DNA of 32,502 bases from Deinococcus arboris (GTDB lineage: Bacteria > Deinococcota > Deinococci > Deinococcales > Deinococcaceae), in NCBI RefSeq assembly GCF_009755355.1, contig NZ_WQLB01000040.1:1-32502 (forward strand), in the 5' to 3' direction. Positions 11,991 to 26,900 of the stretch are shown here, piece by piece. The position numbers and the translations under genes are program-made. The notes below the pieces were generated by a model, which worked only from the letters and a program-made list of their open reading frames with translations, did no database searches and was not told the DNA's origin. Within the stretch, counting starts at the first letter, position 1. The number at the start of each line of letters is the position of its first letter.

Positions 11991-12746
11991 CTACACCGGT
12001 CGCCCCGCCATCATGAAACTGGCGGTCATGCCGCCGTCCACCGCCAACACTGCGCCGGTGATAAAGCTGGCCTCGTCACTGCCCAGAAAGTAGACGGCCT
12101 GGGCCACCTCGCGCGGGGTGCCCAGGCGGCGCAGGGCGTGCAGGTCTTCATAGTCGCGCCGGGTCTGGGCGGGGTCCTCACTGTCCTGGATGCTTTGCAG
12201 CACCGCCTCGGTGCTGATGGCGCCCGGCGCCACCGCGTTGACGCGCAGGCCGTGGGGGGCCAGATCCAGGGCCATCGCACGGGTCAGGTTCACCAGGCCG
12301 CCCTTACTGGCGTTGTAGGCGGCATTGTCCTGTTCGGCAAACAGGCCCTGCACACTGGCGACATTCACCACCGCCCCGCCGCGCGGCAGCAGCTCGACCA
12401 ACTCGCGGGTCAGCAGCAGTGGGGCCGTCAGATTCACGTTCAGGGTTCTGGCCCAGCCGCGTTCGCTGACCTCCAGCACGCTGCCGTGGGCGCCCTGGTA
12501 CGCCGCGTTGTTGACCAGCACGTCCACCCGCCCCATCTCGCGCGCCGCACGCCCAATGCGGGCGCGGCCAGCGGCGGTGCTGACATCGGCCTTGACGCGC
12601 CGTCCTCCGCGCAGGGTGGGCGGCAGGTTCAGGTCGGCACTGAGGACGCGCCAGCCGCGTTCGGTGTACAGCTCGGCAATCGCGCGCCCAATACCTCTGG
12701 CCGCCCCCGTGACGATGACACCCGCTGGCAAGGTCGTTTCGCTCAT
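11991..12746 (-). CDS. Short-chain dehydrogenase/reductase (SDR)
   Basis: A 251-residue classical SDR oxidoreductase. The cofactor motif is TGAARGIG (13-20), with NNAA at 79-82. The catalytic set is N104, S131 in NVASVQG, Y144 and K148 (Y-x3-K), followed by VNAVAPG (169-175). The C-terminal [12 protein letters not shown] is typical. D38 after the second strand (SADLN) suggests NAD rather than NADP preference. The substrate is not identifiable. ATG 12746 gives the normal length. GGAGG lies only one base before it, too close to act, whereas AACACT six bases upstream may serve as a leaderless -10. The upstream extension of the frame to 12917 has no SDR character. It lies downstream of etfA but beyond a hairpin, so it probably has its own promoter. 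Confidence 0.88.
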   Translation of the reverse strand: MSETTLPAGVIVTGAARGIGRAIAELYTERGWRVLSADLNLPPTLRGGRRVKADVSTAAGRARIGRAAREMGRVDVLVNNAAYQGAHGSVLEVSERGWARTLNVNLTAPLLLTRELVELLPRGGAVVNVASVQGLFAEQDNAAYNASKGGLVNLTRAMALDLAPHGLRVNAVAPGAISTEAVLQSIQDSEDPAQTRRDYEDLHALRRLGTPREVAQAVYFLGSDEASFITGAVLAVDGGMTASFMMAGRPV

Positions 12747-12878
12747 GCCTCCAGTGTTGTGGAGCGGGGGCCCAGGATGCAGGAGTGTCAAGACTCGCTC
12801 AACAACGGGATGGAGGGTGTGGGGTGCCGTTTGTCGCCGGGGCGTGGAAGGCTCTTGTTGGGCGGCGCGGCGCAGTGC

Positions 12879-12918
12879 AAAAGAGGGGGTGGGCTGTGGT
12901 TTTTGCCCACAACCCACC
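12879..12918 (-). terminator. Probable terminator after etfA
   Basis: A 12-bp stem with one mismatch (12907-12918 pairing 12888-12899, read on the minus strand) begins 18 bases after the etfA stop. It is followed on that strand by CCCTCTTTTG, a moderate T-tract. Confidence 0.55.
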
Positions 12919-12936
12919 TCCTACAACCTACCCCCG

Positions 12937-13887
<951 letters not shown>

Positions 13888-13997
13888 GGGGAACCTCCGG
13901 TTCCGTCAGAGAGGAAGAGGGAAAAGTGCATCGGCAAGAGGCCGAGCGTTTGGGGCACTGGCTGGGCAGAGCAGCGCTCTGTGCCCCCCAACCCTGC

Positions 13998-14759
13998 TCA
14001 GGCAATCACTTTGGCTTCGCTGCGCAGCAGGTCCAGCAACCTCGCGGCGGCGGCCTGCGGGTCCTTGCCGTCAATCATGGTGTTGCGCCGCGCGCGGGTC
14101 TGAATCTCGGCGTTTACGGTGCGCACGCGGTTCTGGAGGCCGTAGCTGGCGGCGTCGTCCTTGCGCAGCTCTTTTTTCTTGGCCTTCATGATGTTGGGCA
14201 GCGTGGGGTAGCGCGGCTCGTTGAGCCCCTGCTGGGTGCTGACCACGGCGGGCAACTCAGCGCGGAAGCTCTCGTTGCCGTCGTCCACATCGTGACGGCC
14301 GGTCAGGGTCCCGCCGTCCAGTTTCAGCTCGTTGGTCCAGGTCAGCTGGGGCCAGCCCAGGCGCTCGGCGCTGGCGGCGCCCAGGGCCTGCGAGTCCCAG
14401 TCGGCTTCCTGACCGCCCACCAGAATGAGTTGCACGTTCTCGGCCTGCGCCACCTGCGCGACCACCTTGCTCAGGGTCACGGCGTCAAACTTCTCGTCGG
14501 TTTCCACATGAATGGCGCGGTCCACGCCCATCGCCAGCGCGGTGCGCAGCGCGTCCTCGTTGCGCTTGGGGCCGATCGCCAGCGCAATAATCTGCTCGAT
14601 AGGCGCGCCGCCTTCGCGCAGGCGCAGGGCTTCTTCCACGCCGTACTCGTCCATGCCGTCCATCACGAGTGTGGTGCCGTCCAGGTCAACGGCCTGGCTG
14701 CTAATTTTCACGCGCGCTTCGGCGTCAGGGACTTGGCGAATCAGGGTCAGGATATTCAT
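13998..14759 (-). CDS. etfB: Electron transfer flavoprotein beta subunit
   Basis: A 253-residue ETF beta subunit. It starts [12 protein letters not shown] and carries the EtfB signature region around [19 protein letters not shown] (about 128-146), followed by PQLTW. The C-terminal KAKKKEL segment matches the family's conserved basic stretch. EtfB binds AMP and contacts partner dehydrogenases. ATG 14759 has GGAGG five bases upstream; an in-frame ATG 54 bases earlier would add residues unlike the family. It is the first gene of the etfB-etfA unit and is divergent from the exported protein gene at 15026. Confidence 0.95.
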   Translation of the reverse strand: MNILTLIRQVPDAEARVKISSQAVDLDGTTLVMDGMDEYGVEEALRLREGGAPIEQIIALAIGPKRNEDALRTALAMGVDRAIHVETDEKFDAVTLSKVVAQVAQAENVQLILVGGQEADWDSQALGAASAERLGWPQLTWTNELKLDGGTLTGRHDVDDGNESFRAELPAVVSTQQGLNEPRYPTLPNIMKAKKKELRKDDAASYGLQNRVRTVNAEIQTRARRNTMIDGKDPQAAAARLLDLLRSEAKVIA

Positions 14760-14789
14760 GCGGCCTCCGTGGGGTCGTGTGTAGGGAAG

Positions 14790-14808
14790 ATGCTGGCGTG
14801 CCCAGCAT
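14790..14808 (-). promoter_or_regulatory. Hairpin in the presumed etfB leader
   Basis: A perfect 7-bp inverted repeat (ATGCTGG / CCAGCAT) with a 5-nt loop lies about 30 bases upstream of etfB. No T-tract follows, so it is not a terminator; it may be an operator or leader structure. Confidence 0.3.
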
Positions 14809-15025
14809 GACAAATTAGACTCGGTCCAAGTTTAGCAGGTGTCCCAATTTCTGACCAGTGTGAGGAGGAGATAGGTGAGGGCCGGGCAGGTCGGCTGGCA
14901 CGGACAGCTGTGGCTGTCTGAACCTCTGCATGGGCCCTCAGCGAACCTTTATGCAAGCCAGCACCTAAATCCGCCGTCAACTGGCTCATGGAAGTTTCTC
15001 ATGTTCAGCCCTGAGGCTACTTCTC

Positions 15026-15688
15026 ATGAAGAAGCTCCTTCCCCTGACCCTTCTGACCCTGGCCGCCAGCACGGCCGGCGCGCAGTCCCTGAACGGCGTC
15101 GAACTCGGCCTGACCGGCGGCTATGCCGGTGGCCTGAGCGGCGAAGTCTTTGTCCACGCGCCCAACGTGCTTGGTCCTATCGGCATCAAGGCCGGCGTGG
15201 CGTATGGCCGCGCGGCCGATGCGATTCGGGACAGCAGTACTTTGAGCCCCGGTGACCCCACGTTTGGTGAGATTAAGCAGAGTGTCGGCGCCACCGAAAG
15301 TGGCAGTAGCACCGTGGTGTCTGTAGACGGCACCTACAACCTGGGGGAACTGGCGCCTGGCGTGGGCACCGCCCTATATGCCGGTGGTCGCTACGGCATG
15401 TTCCAGTCGTCTGAGAACTACACAGGTGGCAACGTCACATACAGCAGCAACGCCTTCGGTGTAGGCGCTGGCGTCATGGTCAGCTACGCCCTGACAGGCG
15501 GCTTGAGCCTGGTAGGTGACGTGGGCGTGGATACCTTCTTCAAGTCCAATATCACGACAGGCGGGAGCAACACCAATGCGGGCGGCACCTTCGCACCTGG
15601 CAGCGCCGACTACGCGATCTACGACAACCGCTTCGTTCGCCCTGGCACGGTCTTCAAGGCCCGTATCGGCGTCAAGACCAGCTTCTAA
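15026..15688 (+). CDS. Exported outer-membrane beta-barrel-like protein
   Basis: A 220-residue protein with a clear Sec signal peptide ([19 protein letters not shown], cleavage predicted before Q20). The mature part is Gly/Ser/Thr-rich with alternating hydrophobic strands and no cysteines. It ends in a terminal phenylalanine, with hydrophobic residues at alternate positions before it ([11 protein letters not shown]). This is the C-terminal signature of outer-membrane barrels recognised by the BAM machinery. The pattern ([39 protein letters not shown]) resembles small OmpW/porin-like barrels of about eight strands. The exact family was not recognised. ATG 15026 has GAGG about nine bases upstream. 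A strong terminator follows. It would be a natural client of the TamB-like protein encoded in this window. Confidence 0.7.
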   Translation: MKKLLPLTLLTLAASTAGAQSLNGVELGLTGGYAGGLSGEVFVHAPNVLGPIGIKAGVAYGRAADAIRDSSTLSPGDPTFGEIKQSVGATESGSSTVVSVDGTYNLGELAPGVGTALYAGGRYGMFQSSENYTGGNVTYSSNAFGVGAGVMVSYALTGGLSLVGDVGVDTFFKSNITTGGSNTNAGGTFAPGSADYAIYDNRFVRPGTVFKARIGVKTSF

Positions 15689-16080
15689 CCTCTCTCTCCC
15701 TGGCCAGCCTCCTCTGTGGGGCTGGTTTTTTGTGTGGCGCTGAGATGCTGGCGCAGCAGTTCAAATCCCGCGACAGCACGCGGGAAACCCAGGTACGGCA
15801 CGCACATGTGCAGCGCCCCCCGCACCTCCGCCTCGGTGGCCCCAGCGTTGAGTGCGCCGCGCAGATGGGTCCTCAGCTCGGGCGGACTGCCCAGCGACAC
15901 CAGCAGCGCGCAGGCAATCAGCTCCTTGGTCTTCAGGTCCAGGCCAGGCCGGTCATAGACCGTGTCGTAGGCAAACGCCTGAATATCGTGGGCCAGGTGG
16001 GGGTCCAGGGCCTGAAGCCGGGCCAGGATGCGTTCCTGCTGGTCTCCAAAAATGATGTCGCGGGCGTGGGGGTCGCTCAT
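15685..16080 (-). CDS. Carboxymuconolactone decarboxylase family protein
   Basis: A 131-residue single-domain member of the carboxymuconolactone decarboxylase (PcaC/AhpD-like) family. The conserved core is seen in [15 protein letters not shown] (51-65), [20 protein letters not shown] (68-87) and [13 protein letters not shown] (94-106). The CxxC of AhpD peroxidases is absent, with C57 and C93 unpaired, so a PcaC-like or uncharacterised role is likelier than alkylhydroperoxidase. Start 16080 is chosen over 16134 because TACCGT lies six bases before it in the leaderless spacing and the extra residues are not family-like. The stop overlaps the convergent barrel gene's stop by four bases. The last 15 or so residues ([16 protein letters not shown]) look non-conserved and are encoded across that gene's terminator. 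Confidence 0.8.
   Translation of the reverse strand: MSDPHARDIIFGDQQERILARLQALDPHLAHDIQAFAYDTVYDRPGLDLKTKELIACALLVSLGSPPELRTHLRGALNAGATEAEVRGALHMCVPYLGFPRAVAGFELLRQHLSATQKTSPTEEAGQGERG
15704..15731 (+). terminator. Intrinsic terminator located inside the convergent gene
   Basis: Six-bp stem CCAGCC (15704-15709) with GGCTGG (15720-15725), 10-nt loop, then TTTTTT. It terminates the exported-barrel gene but lies within the last 15 or so codons of the opposite-strand gene at 15685-16080. Confidence 0.8.
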
Positions 16081-16086
16081 GGCCTC

Positions 16087-16092
16087 ACGGTA
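16087..16092 (-). promoter_or_regulatory. Leaderless-type -10 (TACCGT) for the CMD-family gene
   Basis: On the minus strand TACCGT is followed by six bases and then the ATG at 16080, the spacing of other candidate leaderless starts here. The GAGG in between is too close to the ATG to serve well as a ribosome binding site. Confidence 0.45.
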
Positions 16093-16318
16093 GCGGGCAA
16101 GAGGAAGGCAAGAAAGAAGTTCGTCACAGCCCACGCGCTACAGTTTCAGTGTGGCGCAGATGTGAACGGAACGTAAGGTTTCCCCTGCCTGACACGCAGG
16201 CGCGGCGATAGTCTACCCTCAAGGTGTTTACCGTCTCGCTCAACCTGCACAGGAGGCTCTCTCTGCCACCCTGCTTTCAACGTTCCCGCGCCGCCTGCGC
16301 TTGCCCTGGGGGTTACCC

Positions 16319-18559
<2,241 letters not shown>

Positions 18560-18579
18560 GCACAGAGGTTCCTCTTCAG

Positions 18580-18612
18580 CCGCTGTTCCTCCCGGGGACA
18601 GCGGTTGTCTTT
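18580..18612 (+). terminator. Terminator after the Clp unfoldase gene
   Basis: A 10-bp stem (18580-18589 with 18595-18604, one T-G pair) and 5-nt loop are followed by TTGTCTTT, 20 bases after the stop. Confidence 0.65.
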
Positions 18613-18698
18613 GGCGCCGTGCGGCGTCCGAAAAGAGATGTGGGGAGGTCAGTTTCTCCCTTGCTAGGGGTGAAGGACCACACGCCGCTGTCGAGGCG

Positions 18699-18826
18699 TT
18701 ATACGGGTGCCGTCTGTTCCGTTGACGTCTCGTCGAGGTGCAAGCACCACGCCCCTCAGCCCGCTTGTCCTTCCATTCGCTCTGATGTCATGGGGTTTGC
18801 CCACGGTCCACTCAGCGTCCGTATCA
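18699..18826 (+). repeat. Dispersed short element, copy E (about 128 bp)
   Basis: The left end TTATACGGGTGCCGTCTG, continuing to TTCCGTTGAC, differs from the left end of the 32294 copy at only a few of 26 positions. The right end AGCGTCCGTATCA is the imperfect inverse of the left. The internal segment TCGCTCTGATGTCATGG aligns with the core of the other copies. It lies between the Clp terminator and the promoter of the DUF2087 gene in an otherwise empty 367-nt gap (18560-18926). Confidence 0.65.
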
Positions 18827-18913
18827 CACACGCCACCACGAGAGCGGGCACCTGCACGGCGGTTGGCCGCACCCAAACCTCTTGCCGGGAACCATCTTTC
18901 CCAGTCACCCAGG

Positions 18914-18919
18914 TACGAT
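18914..18919 (+). promoter_or_regulatory. Leaderless-type -10 (TACGAT) for the DUF2087-radA unit
   Basis: TACGAT is followed by seven bases and then ATG 18927, with no Shine-Dalgarno. This is probably the promoter for both the DUF2087 gene and radA. No convincing -35 was seen. Confidence 0.55.
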
Positions 18920-18926
18920 AGCCGTC

Positions 18927-19215
18927 ATGACGAAGAGCATCCACGATTTTCAGGACGAACACGGGCGCATTCACACCTGGCCCAGCGACCGCCGCCGCGC
19001 CCACCAGCTGGCCATTCTGGATTACCTGACGGGCCTACTGGACCCCGGTGTCTCGTATGACCAGGGGCAGGTGGATCAGCTGCTGGCAGACCACAGCACC
19101 CTGCCGGACCCCAGCGTGCTGCTGACAGAACTTGTTGACGGCGATTATCTGGCCACCGACGGTCAGGTCTATTGGCGGGCCGATGGCCGCCCCGGCACCA
19201 GACCTTCAGGTGAGC

Positions 19216-19223
<8 letters not shown>
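18927..19223 (+). CDS. DUF2087 domain-containing small protein
   Basis: A 98-residue protein matching the DUF2087 pattern: an [13 protein letters not shown] start, [12 protein letters not shown], a helix with [24 protein letters not shown], and the terminal YWRA block. The family is a short winged-helix-like domain, sometimes fused to regulators or found alone, whose role is not established. No signal peptide or metal site is seen. The ATG lies seven bases after TACGAT and fits a leaderless transcript; the upstream frame to 18882 is not family-like. Its stop overlaps the probable GTG start of radA by eight bases, so the two are translationally coupled. A regulatory or accessory role towards RadA is possible but only positional. 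Confidence 0.8.
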
Positions 19224-20568
<1,345 letters not shown>

Positions 20569-20919
20569 GCGGCTGGTGGACTCTCTGACCATCTCTGTTG
20601 CCCTAGCGCCGGCTCGTTCACCGCTGTGGTTTGCCGGCCTAGTGTGGCTGGCCCCATGCTGCTGATGTGCTGATGGCTGCCGCCCGGCTGCTTGACCCAA
20701 ACGGCCCGGTCTGGCCCGCCAGCGGCCAAGACTTGTTGAGTCTGTTTGGGGCAGGCTTTTTCATCGGCCTTCTGCTGTTGCCCTTGTGCCTGTCGTCTGC
20801 CCTGACGAGCACTGGCTCGCCGGAGGCCCGGTTCATCGGCTCCTTTGAATGGCCCAATCCGTCACCAGAACCATTCAGCGCCGCCTCCACTGTCTCGGAG
20901 GCGGCGCTGCTTTTGGTCT
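20569..20919. other. Intergenic region between convergent radA and tamB-like genes
   Basis: No recognised gene. A rightward frame from ATG 20673 to 20996 has a fairly GC-rich third position and one hydrophobic helix (LLSLFGAGFFIGLLLLPLCL). However, it runs through the hairpin at 20877-20908 and into the antisense of the tamB-like 3' end, so it is not called. The strong hairpin near the right edge is listed separately. Confidence 0.5.
20877..20914 (+). terminator. Strong hairpin with rightward T-tract before the tamB-like stop
   Basis: A perfect 12-bp stem (20877-20888 with 20897-20908, AGCGCCGCCTCC type) and 8-nt loop are followed rightward by GCTTTTGGTCTTT. On the leftward strand, the direction of the tamB-like gene, no T-tract follows. 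It therefore fits radA-side read-through better, although the stem alone may protect the 3' end of either transcript. Confidence 0.6.
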
Positions 20920-23900
20920 TTACCTCCCGCCAATCCGGTAGCTCACACCAAAGCGGAAGCGGGTGCTCTGCTCGGTGTTCTGCACCCCGATACTGACGTT
21001 GGTGCGCGAATTCAGGTTGTAGCCGGCGCTGAAGCTGGGGCGAATGGACTGGAGATTCAGCCCTTGCAGCGGGGTGGTCGCGCGGAAGGTAAAGCGCCCG
21101 TCTGGCGTGCTGTATTCGGCATTCAGCAGCCCTTCGCCGTTCAGGTCCACCTGATATTGCAGGTACAGGTCGCGCGTCAGGTACGACCCCAGGGTAATGG
21201 TCGCGCCCAGCGAATCGCCTGCAATCTGCGGGGTAAAGCGGAACACATCCAGCCCAAAGGCGTTGGCCACCGTGCGTTCCAGCTCGCCTAGGACAAAGAC
21301 GTTCAGGGCGGTTTGCAGGGCGCTGCTGCCCAGGGCGGCCAGGTTGTTCGGGAGGGTGGCCAGGTTGGGCACGCCGGTCGCCACCAGGGCGTACAGTTCG
21401 GCCTCGCCGTAGGGCACGCCGGTATTGGGGTCGGCGCACTCAGCGGTGATCTGGGTGCAGGTCAGGGTGGTGTTCAGGCTCAGCACCGTGTCGCCGCTGG
21501 CGCGGGCCACAAACTCGCCCGCCACCGTCAGGGTGACCGGCACCCGCTGGGTAATCGCCGTGTCGCCGCGTGTGGTGCGCCCGCTGACGGTGCCGCTGGC
21601 CGTCACATTGAACCGGGGATATACGTTGTCGCCTTCAAAGGTCACGGCGCTGTCGCCCAGCGTGAACTCGTTCTCGCGCAGGTAGATAAAGCCGCGTTGA
21701 GAGCGAATCTCGCCGGCCAGGCGGGGGCGGTCGCCCGACCCGGACAGCACCAGACCGCCGGCAAATTCGGCGCGGGCCAGGTTCTCGTCTACCCGGATAC
21801 CGCTGCTGGCGCGAATAGGAATGTCCTCAAAGACCAGCCGTTCCAGAATGGGCAGGCTGGGCGCGCCCTCCTCCTCGCCGTCCTGCGCCGGCTGCGGGAA
21901 GGTCGTGTACTCGGGGGCCAGGGGGCTGGCGTAATTGTCGGTGGGGCGGCCACCCGCGCCCGTACTGCTCTGGCCGGGGGCCGGGATGGTGGCCGGGGCA
22001 TTCACGCGCCCCAGCACGAGGCGAGTAAAGTCAGCCGCTCCCTGCACGCGAATCAGGGTGCCGTCGTCGGTGGCGCGCAGGTCAGCGTTCAGTGCACTTT
22101 CGCGTCCGTAAATGGCGGCCAGCGGCAGGTTGTAATTGCGCGCGCTCAGGGTCAGGTCAATCAGGGGCGCGACGGTCCCGCTCACACTGAGGGTGCCGCC
22201 GCCCGCCGCGCCGGTACTGGTGCTGCTGGCTGTGACCGTCCAGCGGTCACCTGGCTGCTGCTCCAGCCGCACCTGGGCGGCGGGGAGCGCCCCCAGGGCG
22301 GCGGGGGCCAGCAGGCCACGGAAGGTCGCCACGGTGCCGCTCAGGCGGCCCTGGGTGAGCTGCCCGCGGAGCTCGACCACGCCGTCGGCGCCCACCGTGC
22401 CGCCGGTCAGCACCTGCCCACCCGCTGCAAAGGCGCCGCTGTCGGGCAGGTCGCCAGCAAAGTCAGGAATCTGTACGCTCAGGCCCGCCAGCGCGCCCTC
22501 CAGGCTGCGCGCCCGCACCGAACCGCGTGGCCGGTCGTAAGTGCCGGCCACGCTCAGGGTCACGCTGCCTTTCAGGCTGGGTTGCAGGGCGGCCAGCCCC
22601 GGCACCAGCCGCAGCGCGGGGGTAAAGGTCGTGTTGGCCAGCTGGGCCGTGAGGTCCACCTGCTGGCGGGTGTACTGGCCCCGCACATTCCAGGTGCCGG
22701 CGCCCGTCAGCTGGATGTTCACGCCGCGCAGTTCGCGGGCCGCGTAGTCCAGGGTGCCGGTGCCGGTCAGGGTCTCGGTCACGGCCGCCTCGCCCTCGCC
22801 GCTGGTGGCGCTGACGCGGATGCGCTCGGCGACCACGTTCACCTGCCCCGCCAGGGGGTCGGCCAGGGGGAACCGGAAGCGCGCCACGCCCGTCACCACA
22901 CCTTCGCCCGGCGCGGTCCCGGTTGCGGCCCCCACCACCGCGCCCACCGGCAGCGCGCGCAGGTTGCCCTGCCCGAAGACGGCCCCGTCACTCAGCCCTG
23001 CCGTAAAGTCCGACTCGCCCAGGAAGCCGCGAATGCGCCAGTCGCCCGCCACCTGCGTCCCTTCCAGGCGCGCGGGGAGGCGCTGGCTGCCCAGTGTCAG
23101 GTCATCCGAGCGCAGCACGAAGGTGCCGCCGCCGTCGCGCAGGGTGGCCTCGCCGCTCAGGCGGCCGCCCAGGGCCGGGGCCGTCACCAGGTCACCCAGG
23201 GCCAGGTCGTCGGCAGTCGCGCGCACCGAGTAGCCCTCGCCGGTGGGGGCCACCGCCAGCGGCCCCGCCAAGGCCGGCAGCAGGTCGGCCAGCCCGCCCG
23301 AAGCGGTCACGATGGCCTGGCCCATCTGGCCGGTGCCAATCAGGTCGGCGCGGAAACTCTGGCCGGACAGGGTGGCGCTGCCACTGACCGCCAGCGTCTG
23401 CCCGGCCAGGGTCAGGGGCACGCGGGCAGCCTCCAGGCGGCCCTGCACGCCACCTGTGCCGGCTTGCAGGTTCACGTCCAGGGTGCCGCTCCCTTGCCGC
23501 AGCTGTCCGGTGAGGGCGCCCGTCCAGAAGGCCCCGCCCTGTGCCGTCTGGAGCTGTGGCGCCTGAACTTGCGCCGCTTGAAATTGCAAGGTGCCGCTGC
23601 TCAGGGCCAGGGTCGCGCGCACCTCGGGGCGGCCCGCGCGCAGGGTCACGTCAGCGCTGACATTGCCACTCAGCGGCAGGTCAAGGTGAGGCGCGCGGTA
23701 CGGGGTCAGCAGGTTGGCCACCTGAAGGGCCAGCTGGCCGTCCCCGCTGTCGGGGTTCAGGGTGCCGCGGGCGGTCAGCACGCCGCTCAGGCCCCCGATC
23801 CCCAGCTGGCCCAGATTCAGGCCCGGCAGGTCGGCGCTTAGGGCCGCGCCGGTCCAGCGCACGGTGCCGCTGCGTTCTCCATCGGAGACACTCAGGTCAG

Positions 23901-26900
23901 CCGCCCGCAGGCTGGCGGTGCCGCTGGCCCGCCACTCGCCCCGGCGCACGCTCAGCTGCGCCTGCGGGTCGCTGAGTGGCCCACTGGGCGTGACCGTCAG
24001 CGAGAGTTCGGGGCGGGTCAGGCCGGCCGCGCCCAGCAGGCGCCAGGTGCCGCCCGCATCTGGCCGCGCCTCAATGACGCCGCTGGCCTGGGCGCCGGGG
24101 CCGTCCACCAGGCGCAGCTGCACGCCGCGCGCGTCGGCCACCACGCGCGCCCCAGCGCCCAGCAGCCCTGCTTCCCCCTTGACCAGAGGCTGGGCGAAAG
24201 CGCCGCCCACGGTTAAGGCCAGGGGAGAGGTCAGGACGCCGGCCGGGCCACCCGTCACGCGCGCCGCGCCGCGCCAGCCGGTCAGGCGCGTGGCGCTCAG
24301 GTCCAGGGCCGCGCGCAGGTTTTGCGGGCCAGTCAGGTTGCTGCGCAGCGTGAGGGCCTGCGCCTTCCAGGTGGCCTGCACCCGCCCGGCGACGGTGCCC
24401 GTAGCGTCCAGGGTCACGTCGGCGTCGCCGCTCAGGCCCACTTGCCCCGAGGCGGCCAGCGCCGAACCGAAGGCCTGTGCCCCCAGGCCACTCAGGGTCA
24501 CGGCGCCTCCACTCAGCGAGGCCACCGGGCGCCCACCCTGGCTCAGCGTGCCGCTCAGGGTGGTGCCGGCGGCCGTCAGGGTGCCACTCAGGTCGTTCAG
24601 GGCCACCCCCGCCGCCGCCGCGCCGCGTGAAGCCACGGTGCCGACCAGGGTGGGGGCCGCCAGCGTGCCGCCCAGGGTCAGGCGGGCACTCAGGTCGCCC
24701 TGACCGCCCACCAGTGGCAGCGGGGTCAGGGTCAGGGCGCCCCCCAGGGTGGGCAGGAAGCCCGCGCCGCCCAGGGTCAGACTGCCGCCCCCCAGGCGGC
24801 CTGCGTTCAGGGTGTATCCGCCCCGGCCGTCGCCGCGCAGGGTCAGGGAGTCCGGGAGGCCCGGCACCGTGGCCTGCACGGTGCCCGAAAGTGCGGGCCA
24901 GGTGCCGGCCAGGTTCACGTCGGCGCGCGTGGCGCCGCTGGTCAGGGCGCCGTAGACGCGCGCCTGCACGCGCCCAGCGGCCAGGTCAAGGCCGCTGGCC
25001 TCGGCGTACAGGGTGCCGCCGGCCCCGCCACGCGGTGAAAGGCGCAGGTTCAGGCGGGGGTCCAGCAGGCGGCCCGACAGCGCCGCCTGGGCTTCCAGGG
25101 TCTCGGTGTTCAGGGTCAGGGTGCCGGCCGCCGCCGGGTTTTGTACCGCCCCGCTCAGCGTGACGGCGCCGTCCAGCGTGCCGCGCCCCAGGGCTGGCAG
25201 GTTCAGGGCGGCCGTGCCCAGCCCGCGCGCCGTGACGGTCAGGCCGGCGGGCAGGGCGCCGCGGGCCGACACCACCGCGCCCCTCAGGCTGCCACTCAGG
25301 TCGGCGCTGAGCCGGTTGCCCGCCGGCTGGTAACTCGCGCGGCCGTACAGGCTGAAGGGGCCGGTCTGGCCCTGCTCGCCGCGCACAGACAGGTTCTGGG
25401 CCTCCACTCGTTCCAGGCCGCCGCTCAGCGAGCCACGCACGTCCAGGTGGCCCGCTGCTGTCAAGGCGTCCACGTCCAGCCCTGGGGGCAGCAGGCGCGC
25501 GGCGCGCACGGTCCCGGTGGTCAGGGTCAGGGCGTAGCGGCCGCCTTGCAGACTGGCCTGTCCACTCAGGCGGGGACCAGCCAGCTGGGCCGTGAGGTCA
25601 CCGCTGGCCAGCTGCGCGCTCAGGTCGCCACTGAGTTCGCCCAGCGTATCGGTCAAGGTGCCGCTCAACGCCAGGCTGGGGTTGGTCCAGGCCGCGCCGC
25701 CCAGGGTGGCCGCGCCGCTGACACGCAGCTGCTCCGCGCGGCCCCATAGGGCACCTACATCGAAGGCCGCCAGGGTCAGGGTCCCGCCGGGGCGCAGGGG
25801 CAGGGCCGCTGGAAAGCGCCCGGTCAGGCGGGCCTCGCGGGCGCCGGTGCCGACCAGGGCCGCCACTCGCAGCTCGCCCTGGCCATCCAGCACGGCATCC
25901 AGCGGCCCACCGGGAATGTCCCCCACCGCTCGCACCGAGCCAGAAAACCCGGTGCGGGCGTTCCAGCCCAGCGGGCCGCGCAGGCGCACGTCCACCCCCT
26001 GGGCGACATAGGCGGTGTTCAGGGTCAGGGCCAGCCGCTGCAGGCCGCCCAGCGCGCCGCTGCCCAGCTGGCCGCGCACCTCGCCCCCCAGCGCTGGGCC
26101 GGCAAAGACCGCGCGGTAGTCACGGCCCAGCAGCCGCGCCGAAAGCTGGGTGCCGGCGGCGCGCAGCCCGCTGAAGTCGCTGCGCAGTCTGCCGCCCAGG
26201 CGCACGTCTGGCTTGCTCAGGGCGCCGGCAATCTGCGCCGTGTACTCGCCTGGCACCACCGAGGTCAGGTTGACCTTGGCGCTGAGGTTCAGAGTCGGAA
26301 AGACCGGTCCGCTCAGGCGAGCCGTGCCCTGCACCGGGGCCGCCGCGCCCAGGGTGGCCTGGGCGCCGCTCAGGCGCAGGACGCCGCCGGCGTACCGGGC
26401 TGGGGCGGTGAACGTGACCCCCGACACCTCGCCGGCGGCCTGCGCCTGCACGTCCGCCAGGGTGCCGCCCAGGGTCAAGCTCAGGCGGCCAGGTACACCC
26501 GCCAGGGCCTGCAGGTCGGCGCTGCTGGCCCCGCCGCTCAGGCGCCAGCCGGCCAGGCCTGGTCCCTCGCCCTGAGCAGCGCGCAGGTTCAGCGCCGCGC
26601 CCGCCAGAGCGCCCTCGGCGGTGACGGTCGCGGCGCCCCCCGTCAGGCCCGTCCCCGTCAGGGTGAGGTTAACGGCGCGGCTGTCGTAGGTGCCCTCCAC
26701 ACGCAGGGTCAGGACATCGGTGGCCCGTTCGCCGGCCTGGCCCGTCAGGCGGGCGCGCAGGTCGTTCAGGGTCACGGTGGCGTTGGCCTGCGGGTACAGC
26801 GGCCCGCGCACCCGCAGCGCCTGGCCGGCCAGGGTGCTGCTCAGGTCGGCGGACAATTGCCCGCCCGCCAGCGTCACCCGGCCGGCGGCCCGCTGGCCCT

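Noticed and set aside
15685..16080. AhpD alkylhydroperoxidase
   Set aside because: The catalytic CxxC is not present; C57 and C93 are far apart.
16141..16318. CtsR or HspR operator in front of the Clp gene
   Set aside because: Neither the direct-repeat CtsR box nor the CTTGAGT-N7-ACTCAAG box was seen; a weak CTGACA/TCTACC promoter-like pair near 16189-16217 was too poor to list.
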